The position numbers and the translations under genes were made by a program. The notes beneath the pieces were generated by a model, which saw only the letters and a program-made list of their open reading frames with translations, made no database searches and was not told where the DNA came from. 64,000 nt of DNA. Source: Lysobacter solisilvae (GTDB lineage: Bacteria > Pseudomonadota > Gammaproteobacteria > Xanthomonadales > Xanthomonadaceae). Below are positions 34,212-42,949 of the stretch, one piece after another. The first letter of the stretch is position 1; each line of letters opens with the position of its first letter. The stretch lies in the NCBI RefSeq assembly GCF_016613535.2, contig NZ_CP071518.1, positions 1 to 64,000 on the forward strand, in the 5' to 3' direction.

Positions 34212-34863
34212 TCCCACTGCGTCCCATCGTCGCCTGCACCATCACCGTGCGCCGCGTCCGAGCGCATCGTTCCAACGCGCAGCCGATCGCCTGATCCGTT
34301 GCGCGGCGCTGGCCGCGGCTTTGTGGGTGCCGGCCATCGCCACCGCCGCCGACTACGTGCAGCAGCCCGGCTCGACACTGGTGTTCGCCAGCACCTACGA
34401 AGGCGAGGCCTTCACCGGACGGTTCCCCGGCTTCGTCACCCGGCTGTCGTTCGACCCCGCACAGCTGGCCACCTCGCGCCTGGACGTGACCATCCCCCTG
34501 GCCACCGCGAGCACGGGCAACAGCGACTACGACGGCGAGATCCGCGGCGATGGCTTCTTCAACGTCGCCAGGTTTCCGCAGGCGCGCTACACGGCCACCA
34601 AGTTCCGTTCGCTGGGCGGCAACAGCTATGCCGCCGACGGCACCCTCAGCCTGCGCGGCGTCAGCAAGCCGGTGACGCTGACATTCACCTGGACCGGTGG
34701 GGCCAAACCCGTTTTGGCGGGCAAGGCCACGGTCAAGCGGCTGCAGTTCGGCGTCGGCGGGGGCGAATGGGCCGATACGGACCTGTTGCCGGACGACGTC
34801 GCCGTGAGCACGAAGGTCATCCTCGCGCCCGCCAAGGCGGCTGTCCCGGCGCCGGCCAGGTAA
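34201..34863 (+). CDS. YceI-family periplasmic protein
   Basis: The 220-residue protein has a long N-terminal export signal (basic n-region, then ALAAALWVPAIATAA). The YceI domain is clear: STLVFASTYEGEAFTGRFPG, LDVTIPLATAST, DGFFNVARFPQARYTATKF, GTLSLRGVSKPVTLTF and LQFGVGGGEWADTDLL. Its start lies inside the cytochrome b561 gene (11-base overlap), so the two are coupled. Binding of a hydrophobic electron carrier is an inference from family structures; no direct activity is known. Confidence 0.92.
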   Translation: MPLDPTASHRRLHHHRAPRPSASFQRAADRLIRCAALAAALWVPAIATAADYVQQPGSTLVFASTYEGEAFTGRFPGFVTRLSFDPAQLATSRLDVTIPLATASTGNSDYDGEIRGDGFFNVARFPQARYTATKFRSLGGNSYAADGTLSLRGVSKPVTLTFTWTGGAKPVLAGKATVKRLQFGVGGGEWADTDLLPDDVAVSTKVILAPAKAAVPAPAR

Positions 34864-34890
34864 CGCCGGGCCGACGAGACACTGGCCGCG

Positions 34891-35133
34891 TCAGCCCGAC
34901 GGCGACGCGGCCAGCCAGGCCTGCAGCGTGGCGACGTCGAACGGCCAGCCCAGTTCCCGCGCGCCAGCCTCATCGCGCAGCACGGGCACACGATCGCCGT
35001 AAGCCGCTTCCAGGGCCTGGTCGCCGTCGATGAACACGCTGTCGAAATCTGGCACGCGGGCCTGCGCGAGCACCGCCAGCGCCAGGTCGCACAGGTGGCA
35101 GTCGTCGCGCTGGAACAAAGTAAGAATGGTCAT
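34891..35133 (-). CDS. Glutaredoxin-like protein (DUF836 type)
   Basis: The ATG 35133 gives an 80-residue thioredoxin-fold protein with CxxC in TLFQRDDCHLCDLAL and the cis-Pro region RVPVLRDEAGAREL. This matches the short glutaredoxin family annotated as DUF836. It is probably a cytosolic thiol redox protein; the partner is unknown. It diverges from sdaA, with about 130 bases between the starts. Confidence 0.85.
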   Translation of the reverse strand: MTILTLFQRDDCHLCDLALAVLAQARVPDFDSVFIDGDQALEAAYGDRVPVLRDEAGARELGWPFDVATLQAWLAASPSG

Positions 35134-35266
35134 GAGCAATGCGGCGACGTATGTGAACCGCCACCTGAGGAATGGCAGGGGCGGCGCGTAGAATAGCGGC
35201 CAGTGCCGTCGCCCCGCGACGCCCCCCATCCGCATCGCCGGCGCACGCCGGCGGGAGTCGCCGCAC

Positions 35267-36649
35267 GTGGCCGTCAGCAGTTTCGACCTCTTCAAGATCG
35301 GTATTGGTCCCAGTTCCTCCCACACCGTCGGGCCGATGCGCGCCGCCGCGCGCTTTGTCCAGGCCTGGCTGGTCGAACGCGGCGAACTGGCCCGGACTTC
35401 GCGCATCCGCGCCGAGGTGTTCGGCTCGCTGGCTCTGACCGGTCGTGGCCACGGCACCGACAAGGCCGTGCTTATGGGCCTGGAAGGCCACTGGCCCAAC
35501 GAAATCGATCCCGACCTCATCCCTCCCGCGCTCGAGCGCATCCGCGGCAACAAGCGCATCCGGCTGCAGGGCACGCATGAGATCGACTTCGACGAGAAGC
35601 GCGATCTCATCATGAACAAGCGGCAGAAGCTGCCCTTCCATACCAACGGCATGCGCTTCACGGCCTTCGACGCGGCCGGCGCGGAAATCGCCACCCGCGA
35701 TTACTACTCGGTAGGCGGCGGCTTCGTGGTGAACCAGGACGAGGCCGCGGAAGACCGCATCGTCGCCGACACCACGCCGCTGCCCTATCCGTTCCACAGC
35801 GGTGCCGAACTGCTGGCCCACTGCGAGCGCGAGGGGCTGAGCATCGCCGCGCTGATGTTTGCCAACGAACACGCCTGGCGGAGTGGCACGGAGATCCGCC
35901 AAGGCCTGCGCGAGATCTGGACGGCGATGCAGGCGTGCGTCGCGCGCGGCATCCGCTCCGAAGGCACCCTGCCGGGCGGCCTGCACGTGACCCGTCGGGC
36001 GCCGTCGCTGTACGCCGAACTCTCGCTGCGTCCCGAGGCCGGAATGCGCGACCCACTGACGGTGCTCGACTGGGTCAACCTCTACGCGCTCGCAGTCAAC
36101 GAGGAAAATGCGGCCGGCGGACGCGTGGTCACGGCGCCCACCAATGGCGCGGCGGGGATCATCCCCTCGGTTCTGCACTACTACGACCGCTTCTGCCCCG
36201 GCGCCAACGAGCAGGGCATCTTCGATTTCATGCTGACCGCGGCGGCCGTGGGCATTCTCTACAAGGAGAACGCCTCGATCAGTGGCGCCGAAGTGGGTTG
36301 CCAGGGCGAAGTCGGCGTGGCGTGTTCGATGGCCGCGGCGGGCCTCACGGCCGCGCTTGGCGGCACGCCGGGACAGGTCGAGAACGCCGCCGAGATCGGC
36401 ATGGAGCACAACCTGGGCCTGACCTGCGACCCCATCGGCGGCCTGGTGCAGATCCCCTGCATCGAGCGCAACGCAATGGGGGCCGTGAAGGCCATCAATG
36501 CCTCGCGCATGGCCCTGCGTGGCGACGGGAAGCACAAGGTGTCACTGGACAAGGTAATCAAGACCATGCGCGATACCGGGCGTGACATGCAGGACAAGTA
36601 CAAGGAAACCTCGCGAGGCGGCCTGGCCGTCAACGTGATCGAGTGCTGA
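35267..36649 (+). CDS. sdaA: L-serine ammonia-lyase (iron-sulfur, single chain)
   Basis: SdaA deaminates L-serine to pyruvate and ammonia using an oxygen-sensitive [4Fe-4S] cluster. The GTG at 35267 ([20 protein letters not shown]) gives 460 residues, full length for the fused alpha-beta form. [48 protein letters not shown] and [19 protein letters not shown] are conserved; the last two blocks provide cluster cysteines. A TAGAAT at 35189-35194 may be the -10. No regulatory ACT domain is present. Confidence 0.95.
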   Translation: MAVSSFDLFKIGIGPSSSHTVGPMRAAARFVQAWLVERGELARTSRIRAEVFGSLALTGRGHGTDKAVLMGLEGHWPNEIDPDLIPPALERIRGNKRIRLQGTHEIDFDEKRDLIMNKRQKLPFHTNGMRFTAFDAAGAEIATRDYYSVGGGFVVNQDEAAEDRIVADTTPLPYPFHSGAELLAHCEREGLSIAALMFANEHAWRSGTEIRQGLREIWTAMQACVARGIRSEGTLPGGLHVTRRAPSLYAELSLRPEAGMRDPLTVLDWVNLYALAVNEENAAGGRVVTAPTNGAAGIIPSVLHYYDRFCPGANEQGIFDFMLTAAAVGILYKENASISGAEVGCQGEVGVACSMAAAGLTAALGGTPGQVENAAEIGMEHNLGLTCDPIGGLVQIPCIERNAMGAVKAINASRMALRGDGKHKVSLDKVIKTMRDTGRDMQDKYKETSRGGLAVNVIEC

Positions 36650-36820
36650 GATGCAGACCGGCGCCAGGCCATCGCACCGATAACCGGACCCGATTGCCGG
36701 ACGTCCGGCGCGCACCGGCCGCAGGAGCGTGTTCCACGCGACGGCCATCACACTCGGGCCCGGGCGCCGTGTGATCGGACCCCTGTCCGGATGACGGGCG
36801 GGCCGCGCTAGACTGGGGGC

Positions 36821-39013
36821 ATGCAAGGGAAAGCTGACGTCGCCAAGCGCTTCCTTCTCTGGACCGCCCTCTACTTTGTCGGCGCGGTGTTGGCAGCGCG
36901 TTTCCTGCGCAATGCCGACGGCGTGACTCTGTTCTGGCCGAGCGCCGGCATCGGCTATGTCTGCGTGCTGCGTTTCGGCCTGCCCTGGGTGGCCACGATC
37001 GCCTCGGCCATGCTGGCCTACCACCTCCTGTTGACCCAGAGCTCCTGGGAATTCATCGCGTATTCGCTGGCGGGCAAGATCATCGGCACCGCGGTCGCTG
37101 CGGGTTACGTGCTCCAGGAGAACCGCTCGCTCCACCTGCGGACCGAAGATGGCATGCGGCTGTTCGGCGGGGGCATCCTCCTGGCGCTCTTCAGCTCGGC
37201 CATCGGCGCGTTCGGACTGATGAAGACGGGCGTGGTCTCCGGCGACGAACTGCCCACGGCGTTCGCACGCTGGGCCCTGGGCGACCTGCTGGGGATCGCA
37301 GCCGTCGCGCCCAGCCTGCTCTTCATCACCAACACCCGTGCAGCCGCCCACCGCCTCTCGCCCTACCACGAGACCTCCGGCCGTCGTGAGCGCGGCTTCT
37401 GGCTTGCGCTGCTGCTGACCAGTTTCGCTGCCATCTATTCGCTGGGCGGCCACAAGAATCTGTACGGACTGGGCCTTATCACGCTGCCGCTGGTCCTGCT
37501 GCTGTGGTCGGCGCTGCGCTTCTCTTCGGTGTGGACGTCGGTGTCCACCGGCGTCACCGTGATCTACCTGAGCGTGGTGAGCGGGATTGGCCTGGGCGGA
37601 TTCGTCGCACCGGCGAGCCTGATCGACACCACGGTGCTGCTCATGCTGCTGTGCCTGGTTGCGATCATCCCGGTAATGATGGCCCTGGCCGGGCTCGAGC
37701 AGCGCACGACGGCATACGCGCTCTACCGGCGCGCCACGCGCGACACCCTGACCGGTCTGCTCAACCGCACCGCTTTCGAGGACGAGGCCCGCCGTCGCCT
37801 GTCGAGCAACCAGGCGCCGGCGACGCTGATGTACATCGACCTGGACAACCTGAAGATCATCAACGACAGCACCAGCCACGTCGTCGGCGACGAGGTGATC
37901 CACGCGATCGCCGGCGCCATCGGGGCCAGCGTCGGCGAGGACTCGGTGCTGGCCCGCACCGGTGGTGACGAGTTCGCGATCCTCTTGCCGCGTGGCGAGG
38001 CCGGGGCGATCGTGCAGGCGCGCCGGCTGCTGACTGAAATCGAGGCCATGCGCGTTCCCTTCGGGGATCAGGTCCTCACCACGACCGCCAGCATCGGCCT
38101 GGTCGCTGCCTCCGCCACGGAACGCGACTACGACGTGCTGTTCTCGCACGCCGACGCGGCCTGTTTCGCCGCAAAGGAACTGGGCGGCAACCGCTATCAC
38201 ATCTCCTACCCCAGCAGCGACGAGGCGCAGGCCCACAACGCGGTGATGCGCTCGGCGCTGCGCATCCGCGAAGTGCTCGAGCGCGAACAGTTCATCCTGT
38301 ATTGCCAGCCCATCGTGCCCCTGCACGAGAGCAGCAAGGACATCCATTTCGAAGTGCTGCTGCGCTGGCGCGAAGAGGACGGCACGATCCACGTGCCCGC
38401 CGAATTCATCTCGGCCGCCGAGCGCTTCCGCATGGGCCCGCGCATCGACCGCTATGTGATCGACACCACGTTGCGCTGGCTGGAGCGCCATCCGCAGGCC
38501 GCCAAGAGTGTCACCAGCTGCGGCATCAACCTGAGCGGCGCCACGCTGACCGACGAGCACTTCGCCGACTACCTGGCCACGCGCCTGCGCCGGAGCAGCT
38601 TTCCGGCGCAAAACCTGTGCCTGGAGATCACCGAGACCAGCGTCGTTCGCGATCGCAAGCGCGCCCAGCGATTCATCGGCCAGATGCGCGACCTGGGATG
38701 CCGGTTCGCGCTGGACGATTTCGGCACGGGGTTCTGCTCGTTCGGGTACCTCAATGACCTGGATGTGGATTTCATCAAGATCGACGGCAGCTTCATCCGC
38801 GGTCTCGAAGGGTCGGAACTGTCGCGTGCGGTGGTGCGCTCGATCGCCGACATCGCCCACGTCCTGGGCAAGACCACGGTCGCCGAGCAGGTGGAGACCG
38901 ACGCCGAACGCGTGCGCCTGCAGATGATGAACGTCGACTACGCGCAGGGTTACCTGTTCGGCCGGCCGCAGTCGATCGAGACCTTCTTCACCTCGCAGAC
39001 AGCCGTGGCCTGA
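36821..39013 (+). CDS. MASE1 membrane sensor with GGDEF and EAL domains
   Basis: The 730-residue protein begins with a MASE1 sensor of about eight membrane helices (1-290), including FWPSAGIGYVCVL. The GGDEF domain keeps the exact motif GGDEF at 381-385 with RTGGDEFAILLP, so cyclase activity is possible. The EAL domain has EVL (511-513) in place of EAL plus NLSG, EITETS, LDDFGTGF, KIDGSF, EQVE and QGYLFGRP, the residues needed for c-di-GMP hydrolysis. It is therefore a likely dual or switchable c-di-GMP enzyme. A TAGACT ends six bases before the ATG, suggesting a leaderless or short-leader mRNA. It is the intact counterpart to the broken EAL gene at 11819-14040. Confidence 0.93.
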   Translation: MQGKADVAKRFLLWTALYFVGAVLAARFLRNADGVTLFWPSAGIGYVCVLRFGLPWVATIASAMLAYHLLLTQSSWEFIAYSLAGKIIGTAVAAGYVLQENRSLHLRTEDGMRLFGGGILLALFSSAIGAFGLMKTGVVSGDELPTAFARWALGDLLGIAAVAPSLLFITNTRAAAHRLSPYHETSGRRERGFWLALLLTSFAAIYSLGGHKNLYGLGLITLPLVLLLWSALRFSSVWTSVSTGVTVIYLSVVSGIGLGGFVAPASLIDTTVLLMLLCLVAIIPVMMALAGLEQRTTAYALYRRATRDTLTGLLNRTAFEDEARRRLSSNQAPATLMYIDLDNLKIINDSTSHVVGDEVIHAIAGAIGASVGEDSVLARTGGDEFAILLPRGEAGAIVQARRLLTEIEAMRVPFGDQVLTTTASIGLVAASATERDYDVLFSHADAACFAAKELGGNRYHISYPSSDEAQAHNAVMRSALRIREVLEREQFILYCQPIVPLHESSKDIHFEVLLRWREEDGTIHVPAEFISAAERFRMGPRIDRYVIDTTLRWLERHPQAAKSVTSCGINLSGATLTDEHFADYLATRLRRSSFPAQNLCLEITETSVVRDRKRAQRFIGQMRDLGCRFALDDFGTGFCSFGYLNDLDVDFIKIDGSFIRGLEGSELSRAVVRSIADIAHVLGKTTVAEQVETDAERVRLQMMNVDYAQGYLFGRPQSIETFFTSQTAVA

Positions 39014-39079
39014 CCGGCAGTCGGGCGCCTGCGCCGTCGCGCGCGTGGCCCAATCTGCCGGACCCGGTTCAGTTCCGCC

Positions 39080-40246
39080 CTACGCCGATCGAGCGATGCG
39101 CAATGCGTCGTCCAGCAGGGCCGCGGCCGTCACACCGGCGCCGGCCCCCGGCCCCTGGATGACCAGCGGCTGGTCGGGGTAACGGTCGGACCAGATCGCG
39201 ACGCGGTTGTCGGTGCCCGAGCCGCCGGCGAGCGGATGGTCCGCGGCGATGCACTCCAGCCCGACCCGGGCCTGCGGCGGCCGGTCTGGTCCGCAGTCCA
39301 GCCGTGCCAGGAAGCGCAGCCGCTCGCCGCGCTTCCACGCGGCGGCGAACCGCTCGCGCAGCACCCGGTCGAGTGAAGGCAACGCGACATCGACATCGGC
39401 AGCCGACAGCCCCTGCATCGCGGGCGGCACCAGCGAGGCGACCTCGATGTCCGACGGCTCCAGTTCCACTCCGGCCGTGCGGGCCAGGATGACCAGCTTG
39501 CGGCGCACGTCTTCGCCTGACAGGTCGTCGCGAGGATCCGGTTCCGTATAGCCGGCCTCGCGCGCCTGCCGGACGAGGGCGGAAAACGGCCGCATGCCGT
39601 CGTAGTGGTTGAACAACCAGGCCAGCGAGCCCGAAAGCACGCCGGCTACCGCACGGATGCGGTCGCGCCCGGCCTGCAGTTCCCGCAGCGAGCGCAGAAC
39701 GGGCAATCCGGCGCCCACGGTCGCGCTGTCGCCGTATTGGGTCGCACCCGCACGGGCGGCCGCGCGGATGTCACGCCAGCGGGCCAGCGAGGTGCCCTGT
39801 CCGAGCTTGCAGGCCGTCACGACGTGGCAGCCCTGCGCCAGCCAGTGCGCGTGGTGCGCCGCCACGTCTTCACTGGCCGTGGCGTCGATGACGATGCGCG
39901 TGCCGCCGAAGCCCAGCGCCTGGAGCACATCCACCGGCACACTGCGGGGCGTGGCCTCATGCGCATGTTGCGCGAACCACTCGCCCGCGCGGCGCGGGCA
40001 AAGGCCCGCGCCATCGGCGAGCGCCGCGCGCGAATTCGCCACGTGCACCAGGTCGACTGCGGTGCCTTCGGCAGTGCGCGACCAGTCGGCCAGCCGCGCC
40101 AGCACCGCCCTTCCGACCGTGCCCGTCCCCAGCAGCGCGACGCGCGGTGTCGCGGCGTCCGTGCCGGGCGTGCCGCAGGGCGACGCGAAGTGCTCCGGCC
40201 CTGCCTGCCGCGCGTCCGGATTCACCAGGCGGACGGCTGCATTCAT
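39080..40246 (-). CDS. hom: Homoserine dehydrogenase without ACT domain
   Basis: Hom reduces aspartate semialdehyde to homoserine. The 388-residue protein shows the dinucleotide motif GTGTVG (40-45), the catalytic region GAGLPVLRSLRELQAGRDRI and LSGSLAWLFNHYDGM, and EPDPRDDLSGEDVRRKLVIL. It ends soon after the catalytic domain (QGPGAGAGVTAAALLDDAL), so the C-terminal ACT domain that gives threonine feedback in longer forms is absent. The gene overlaps metB by four bases and is the third gene behind the SAM riboswitch, so this copy is probably dedicated to methionine synthesis; a separate hom or thrA elsewhere is expected. Confidence 0.93.
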   Translation of the reverse strand: MNAAVRLVNPDARQAGPEHFASPCGTPGTDAATPRVALLGTGTVGRAVLARLADWSRTAEGTAVDLVHVANSRAALADGAGLCPRRAGEWFAQHAHEATPRSVPVDVLQALGFGGTRIVIDATASEDVAAHHAHWLAQGCHVVTACKLGQGTSLARWRDIRAAARAGATQYGDSATVGAGLPVLRSLRELQAGRDRIRAVAGVLSGSLAWLFNHYDGMRPFSALVRQAREAGYTEPDPRDDLSGEDVRRKLVILARTAGVELEPSDIEVASLVPPAMQGLSAADVDVALPSLDRVLRERFAAAWKRGERLRFLARLDCGPDRPPQARVGLECIAADHPLAGGSGTDNRVAIWSDRYPDQPLVIQGPGAGAGVTAAALLDDALRIARSA

Positions 40247-41484
40247 TTGAGCGCAGCCGAGGGCGCATGGGTACGCCGGGCAGCCGATGTCGGTGCCGCC
40301 GTGGCCGCAACCGCGCGATCCAGTGCGCAGGCGACGTCGCGCACAAGATCCTGCGCGGCTTCGATGCCGACCGACAGGCGCAGCAGGCCTTCACCGATTC
40401 CCGCCGCGGCGCGTGCCTCGGGCGACATCGCCGCGTGCGTCATGGTGGCTGGATGGGCGATGAGGCTCTCCACCCCTCCCAGCGACTCGGCGAGGGTGAA
40501 GCAGGTCAAACCGTCGAGAAAGGCGCGCACGGCTTCCACGCCGCCATGCAGCTCCAGACTGAGCATTGCGCCGAACCCATCCTGCTGGCGCGCCGCGACG
40601 GCGTGCCCCGGATGCGAGGCCAGGCCCGGATAGTGCAGTGCGCTCACCGCGGCATGGCCTTCGATCAGGTCGACCAGTGCCTGGGTGTTCTCCTGATGGA
40701 CCCGCAGGCGCGCATCGAGCGTGCGCAGGCCGCGCAGCGTGAGGAAGCTGTCGAAGGGAGAACCGGTCAGCCCGAGGGCATTGGCCCACCAGACCAGGTG
40801 CTCGTGCTGGGCAGGATCGCGCGACACCACGGCGCCACCGACCACGTCGCTGTGACCGTTGATGTACTTGGTCGTCGAGTGCACGACGAAGTCCGCGCCG
40901 AAGGCCAGCGGCTGCTGCAGCGCGGGCGACAGGAAGGTGTTGTCGACCACCGTCGTCGCGCCGGCCAGGTGCGCGGCTTCGATTACTGCATGCAGGTCGG
41001 TGATTCGCAGCAGCGGATTGGAGGGCGTCTCGATCCAGACCAGCGAAGGCGACTGCTCGAGCGCAGCGGCGAGTGCGGCGTCATCGGTGAGATCGCAGGT
41101 GATCAGCTCAAAGGCGCCCTTCCGGGCCAGCGCGTTGAACAGCCGCCAGCTACCGCCGTAGCAGTCATGCGGCACGAGGAGGCGATCGCCCGGCTGCAGC
41201 AAGGCATTGAGGAGCAACGTGATCGCGCCCATGCCCGTGGCCGTGACCACGCCGCCGGCACCGCCTTCCAGGTCCGCCAGCGCCTCGCCGAGCAGGTCAC
41301 GCGTGGGATTGCCGCTGCGCGTGTAGTCATACTTCCGCTTCTGCTCGAATCCGGCAAAGCTGAAGTTGGACGACAGCACGATCGGCGGAGTGACCGCGCC
41401 GAACGCCGCATCGCGGTCTATGCCGGCGCGTACGGCCTGCGTACAGCGCTGGTGGATGTCATTGCTGATGCTGCGGATGTTCAT
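40243..41484 (-). CDS. metB: Cystathionine gamma-synthase
   Basis: MetB joins O-succinylhomoserine (or the acetyl ester) with cysteine to give cystathionine, using PLP. The ATG at 41484 gives 413 residues. The PLP lysine is Lys206 in HSTTKYINGHSDVVGG. Other E. coli MetB-like blocks include LSSNFSFAGF, DYTRSGNPTRD, VPHDCYGGSWRLF, ETPSNPLLRITD, DNTFLSPALQ and TLAESLGGVESLI. Similarity to O-acylhomoserine sulfhydrylases means direct sulfhydrylation is an alternative. The start overlaps the metX stop by four bases. Confidence 0.9.
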   Translation of the reverse strand: MNIRSISNDIHQRCTQAVRAGIDRDAAFGAVTPPIVLSSNFSFAGFEQKRKYDYTRSGNPTRDLLGEALADLEGGAGGVVTATGMGAITLLLNALLQPGDRLLVPHDCYGGSWRLFNALARKGAFELITCDLTDDAALAAALEQSPSLVWIETPSNPLLRITDLHAVIEAAHLAGATTVVDNTFLSPALQQPLAFGADFVVHSTTKYINGHSDVVGGAVVSRDPAQHEHLVWWANALGLTGSPFDSFLTLRGLRTLDARLRVHQENTQALVDLIEGHAAVSALHYPGLASHPGHAVAARQQDGFGAMLSLELHGGVEAVRAFLDGLTCFTLAESLGGVESLIAHPATMTHAAMSPEARAAAGIGEGLLRLSVGIEAAQDLVRDVACALDRAVAATAAPTSAARRTHAPSAALK

Positions 41485-42560
41485 GCGGCGACCTCGACGG
41501 CAACGGGGGACAGGTGTGGGGTGGATGTCTCGTCCAGCGCCTGCGCGACGATCGCGGCGATGGCGGCCACTTCCTTGAGGAAAGCGTCGTGGCCGAAGAG
41601 GGAGTCGATCACGTGCAGTTGGCGCGGTCCGCCCAGGCGCGCGGCGAGCGCGCGGCAGTCCTCCAGCGGCACCAGCCGGTCCTGCGCGACGGCGACCACG
41701 GTCACCGGCCGCGTGATGGCTTCGGGTTCGACCAGCTGAAGGTCGATCGATTCGGACAGGCGCGCGAACGCTACCGGCGATACCCGTGCAGCAAACTGGC
41801 TGCCGCAATGGTCCAGGTAGTCCTCGGCGGCGACGCGGACGCAGCCGTCGACGACCTGTGGTGCACCAAAGCGCTCATCGAACTCCTCGGGCGTGCGGTA
41901 GCTGAGGATGGCGAGCTGGCGGGCCAGCGCCAGCCCGTGGATCTCGTCGCACTGCAGCGCACCCAGCGCCACGGCGCGACGTTGCAGCGCGCGCCAGGCA
42001 CTGGAGAAGGGATGCGCCCGGTGGGCGCCGCTGATGGCGACCAGCTGGCCCACGCGGGCACCGTGCCGCGCGGCGAACTGCAGGCCGACCATCGCGCCAT
42101 AGGAACTGCCGACGAAACCGTGCAGCCGGGCGATGCCCAGCGCGTCGAGCAGCGCGGCGATCGCGTCGGCCTGGTCGGCCGGGTCGATTACCGCATCGAT
42201 GGTGCCGTCGGCGCCGAGCCAGTCCAGGGCGATCAACTGGCGGCGGGTGGGATCCAGCGCGCGTCCCGGACCGACCTGGACTTCCCACCAGCCTTCGCTG
42301 GGATGGCGTTCGCTGCTGGCCAGGTGCCGATGCGCGGAAATGCCGCCGGCGACCAGCACGGCCGGCAAGCCGGCTTCGCCGAGTATTTCGTAGCGCAGCG
42401 TCACCTCCCGGCGACCGGCGTGGCGCAGGGTGAGAGGAACGGCGACCTCGCCGCGGCGGGCCGCCACCGGCGGGCAAGGAGCGGCAGCGGGGTGCGTGGC
42501 CGCACTGGCCGCGCACGGGGCGACGCTGGTGCAGGCGGACTCGGGGGTGGTCAGGCTCAT
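41481..42560 (-). CDS. metX: Homoserine O-acyltransferase MetX (probably succinyl-specific)
   Basis: MetX acylates homoserine, the first committed step of methionine synthesis, through an alpha/beta-hydrolase fold. The ATG at 42560 gives 359 residues. Any earlier start, such as the in-frame ATG at 42692, would lie inside the riboswitch aptamer. The nucleophile elbow is GSSYG (151-155) with Ser153, the acid is in AQDRLVPLEDC and the histidine in FGHDAFLKE. Classic acetyl-specific MetX has GGSMGG at the elbow; xanthomonad MetX enzymes were reported to use succinyl-CoA (family knowledge, not tested here). A weak GGATGG ribosome site lies at 42570-42575. It is the first gene of the metX-metB-hom operon. 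Confidence 0.88.
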   Translation of the reverse strand: MSLTTPESACTSVAPCAASAATHPAAAPCPPVAARRGEVAVPLTLRHAGRREVTLRYEILGEAGLPAVLVAGGISAHRHLASSERHPSEGWWEVQVGPGRALDPTRRQLIALDWLGADGTIDAVIDPADQADAIAALLDALGIARLHGFVGSSYGAMVGLQFAARHGARVGQLVAISGAHRAHPFSSAWRALQRRAVALGALQCDEIHGLALARQLAILSYRTPEEFDERFGAPQVVDGCVRVAAEDYLDHCGSQFAARVSPVAFARLSESIDLQLVEPEAITRPVTVVAVAQDRLVPLEDCRALAARLGGPRQLHVIDSLFGHDAFLKEVAAIAAIVAQALDETSTPHLSPVAVEVAA

Positions 42561-42639
42561 CGGGGTGTTCCATCCGGACAGGGGAACCACCGAGCCTGGG
42601 CAGCTGCACGCGGACTCCCTTGCGGGAGGAAGCGGGCAA

Positions 42640-42767
42640 CCATCTTCCGGCGCGCGCAGGCGCACCGCAGGAATTGGCACCTTCCCGGACATCGCTCCGT
42701 GGGGGAGGAGCGCGTCCGGTAGGTTGCCCCGGCGTCAAAGGGCCTTTCCCTCAGCCGGTCTCGATGG
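42640..42767 (-). ncRNA. SAM-I (S-box) riboswitch in the metX leader
   Basis: Read on the minus strand, the leader contains all S-box core parts. P1 is CCATC (42763-42767) with GATGG (42640-42644). P2 is CCGGC with GCCGG around the kink-turn, followed by AGGGAaaGGCCC and GGCAACC. P3 is CCGGACgCGCTCC with GGAGCGatGTCCGG. The J3/4-P4 core is GGTGCcAATtCCtGC. High S-adenosylmethionine is expected to switch off metX-metB-hom. The platform has a CTCCC-GCAA-GGGAG hairpin (42615-42628) but no U-run, so control is probably translational. The P1 5' strand CCATCC could also pair with the GGATGG near the metX start, a possible alternative fold. Confidence 0.93.
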
Positions 42768-42775
42768 ATGGCGCC

Positions 42776-42804
42776 ATGTTGGACTCGTTCCGGCGGCCAG
42801 TCAA
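42776..42804 (-). promoter_or_regulatory. Candidate sigma-70 promoter of the metX operon
   Basis: On the minus strand TTGACT (42799-42804) and CAACAT (42776-42781) are 17 bases apart, just upstream of the riboswitch aptamer. The -35 matches five of six, the -10 three of six. A start a few bases downstream would put the aptamer at the 5' end of the transcript, as expected. Confidence 0.5.
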
Positions 42805-42949
42805 TCGCTTCATGCCGATAAAGCGATATATATGACGGATGGTTCTAAGCCGCGGCGGGCGCGGGCGGAAACTCACCTGCGATTGACGACCGCCCTGTCA
42901 CCGTTCGCGGCCCTTCGCGGGCCTGCCGGGCTCCGCTTACACTTCATTC

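Larger units (their letters stand above)
42561..42949. other. 389-base intergenic region between divergent metX and the phytase-like gene
   Basis: The metX side is accounted for by the riboswitch leader and its promoter. The remaining 145 bases, 42805-42949, must hold the promoter for the phytase-like gene; a TACACT occurs about 13 bases before its ATG but without a good -35. A less GC-rich patch at 42820-42845 (AAGCGATATATATGACGG) stands out in an otherwise GC-rich spacer. Confidence 0.6.

Noticed and set aside
36542..38860. A 772-codon open frame antisense to sdaA and the GGDEF-EAL gene
   Set aside because: Composition is the mirror of the real genes; no family features.
42560..42692. metX start at the in-frame ATG 42692
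   Set aside because: That ATG is inside the riboswitch aptamer; translation from there would destroy the RNA fold. The ATG at 42560 fits the family.
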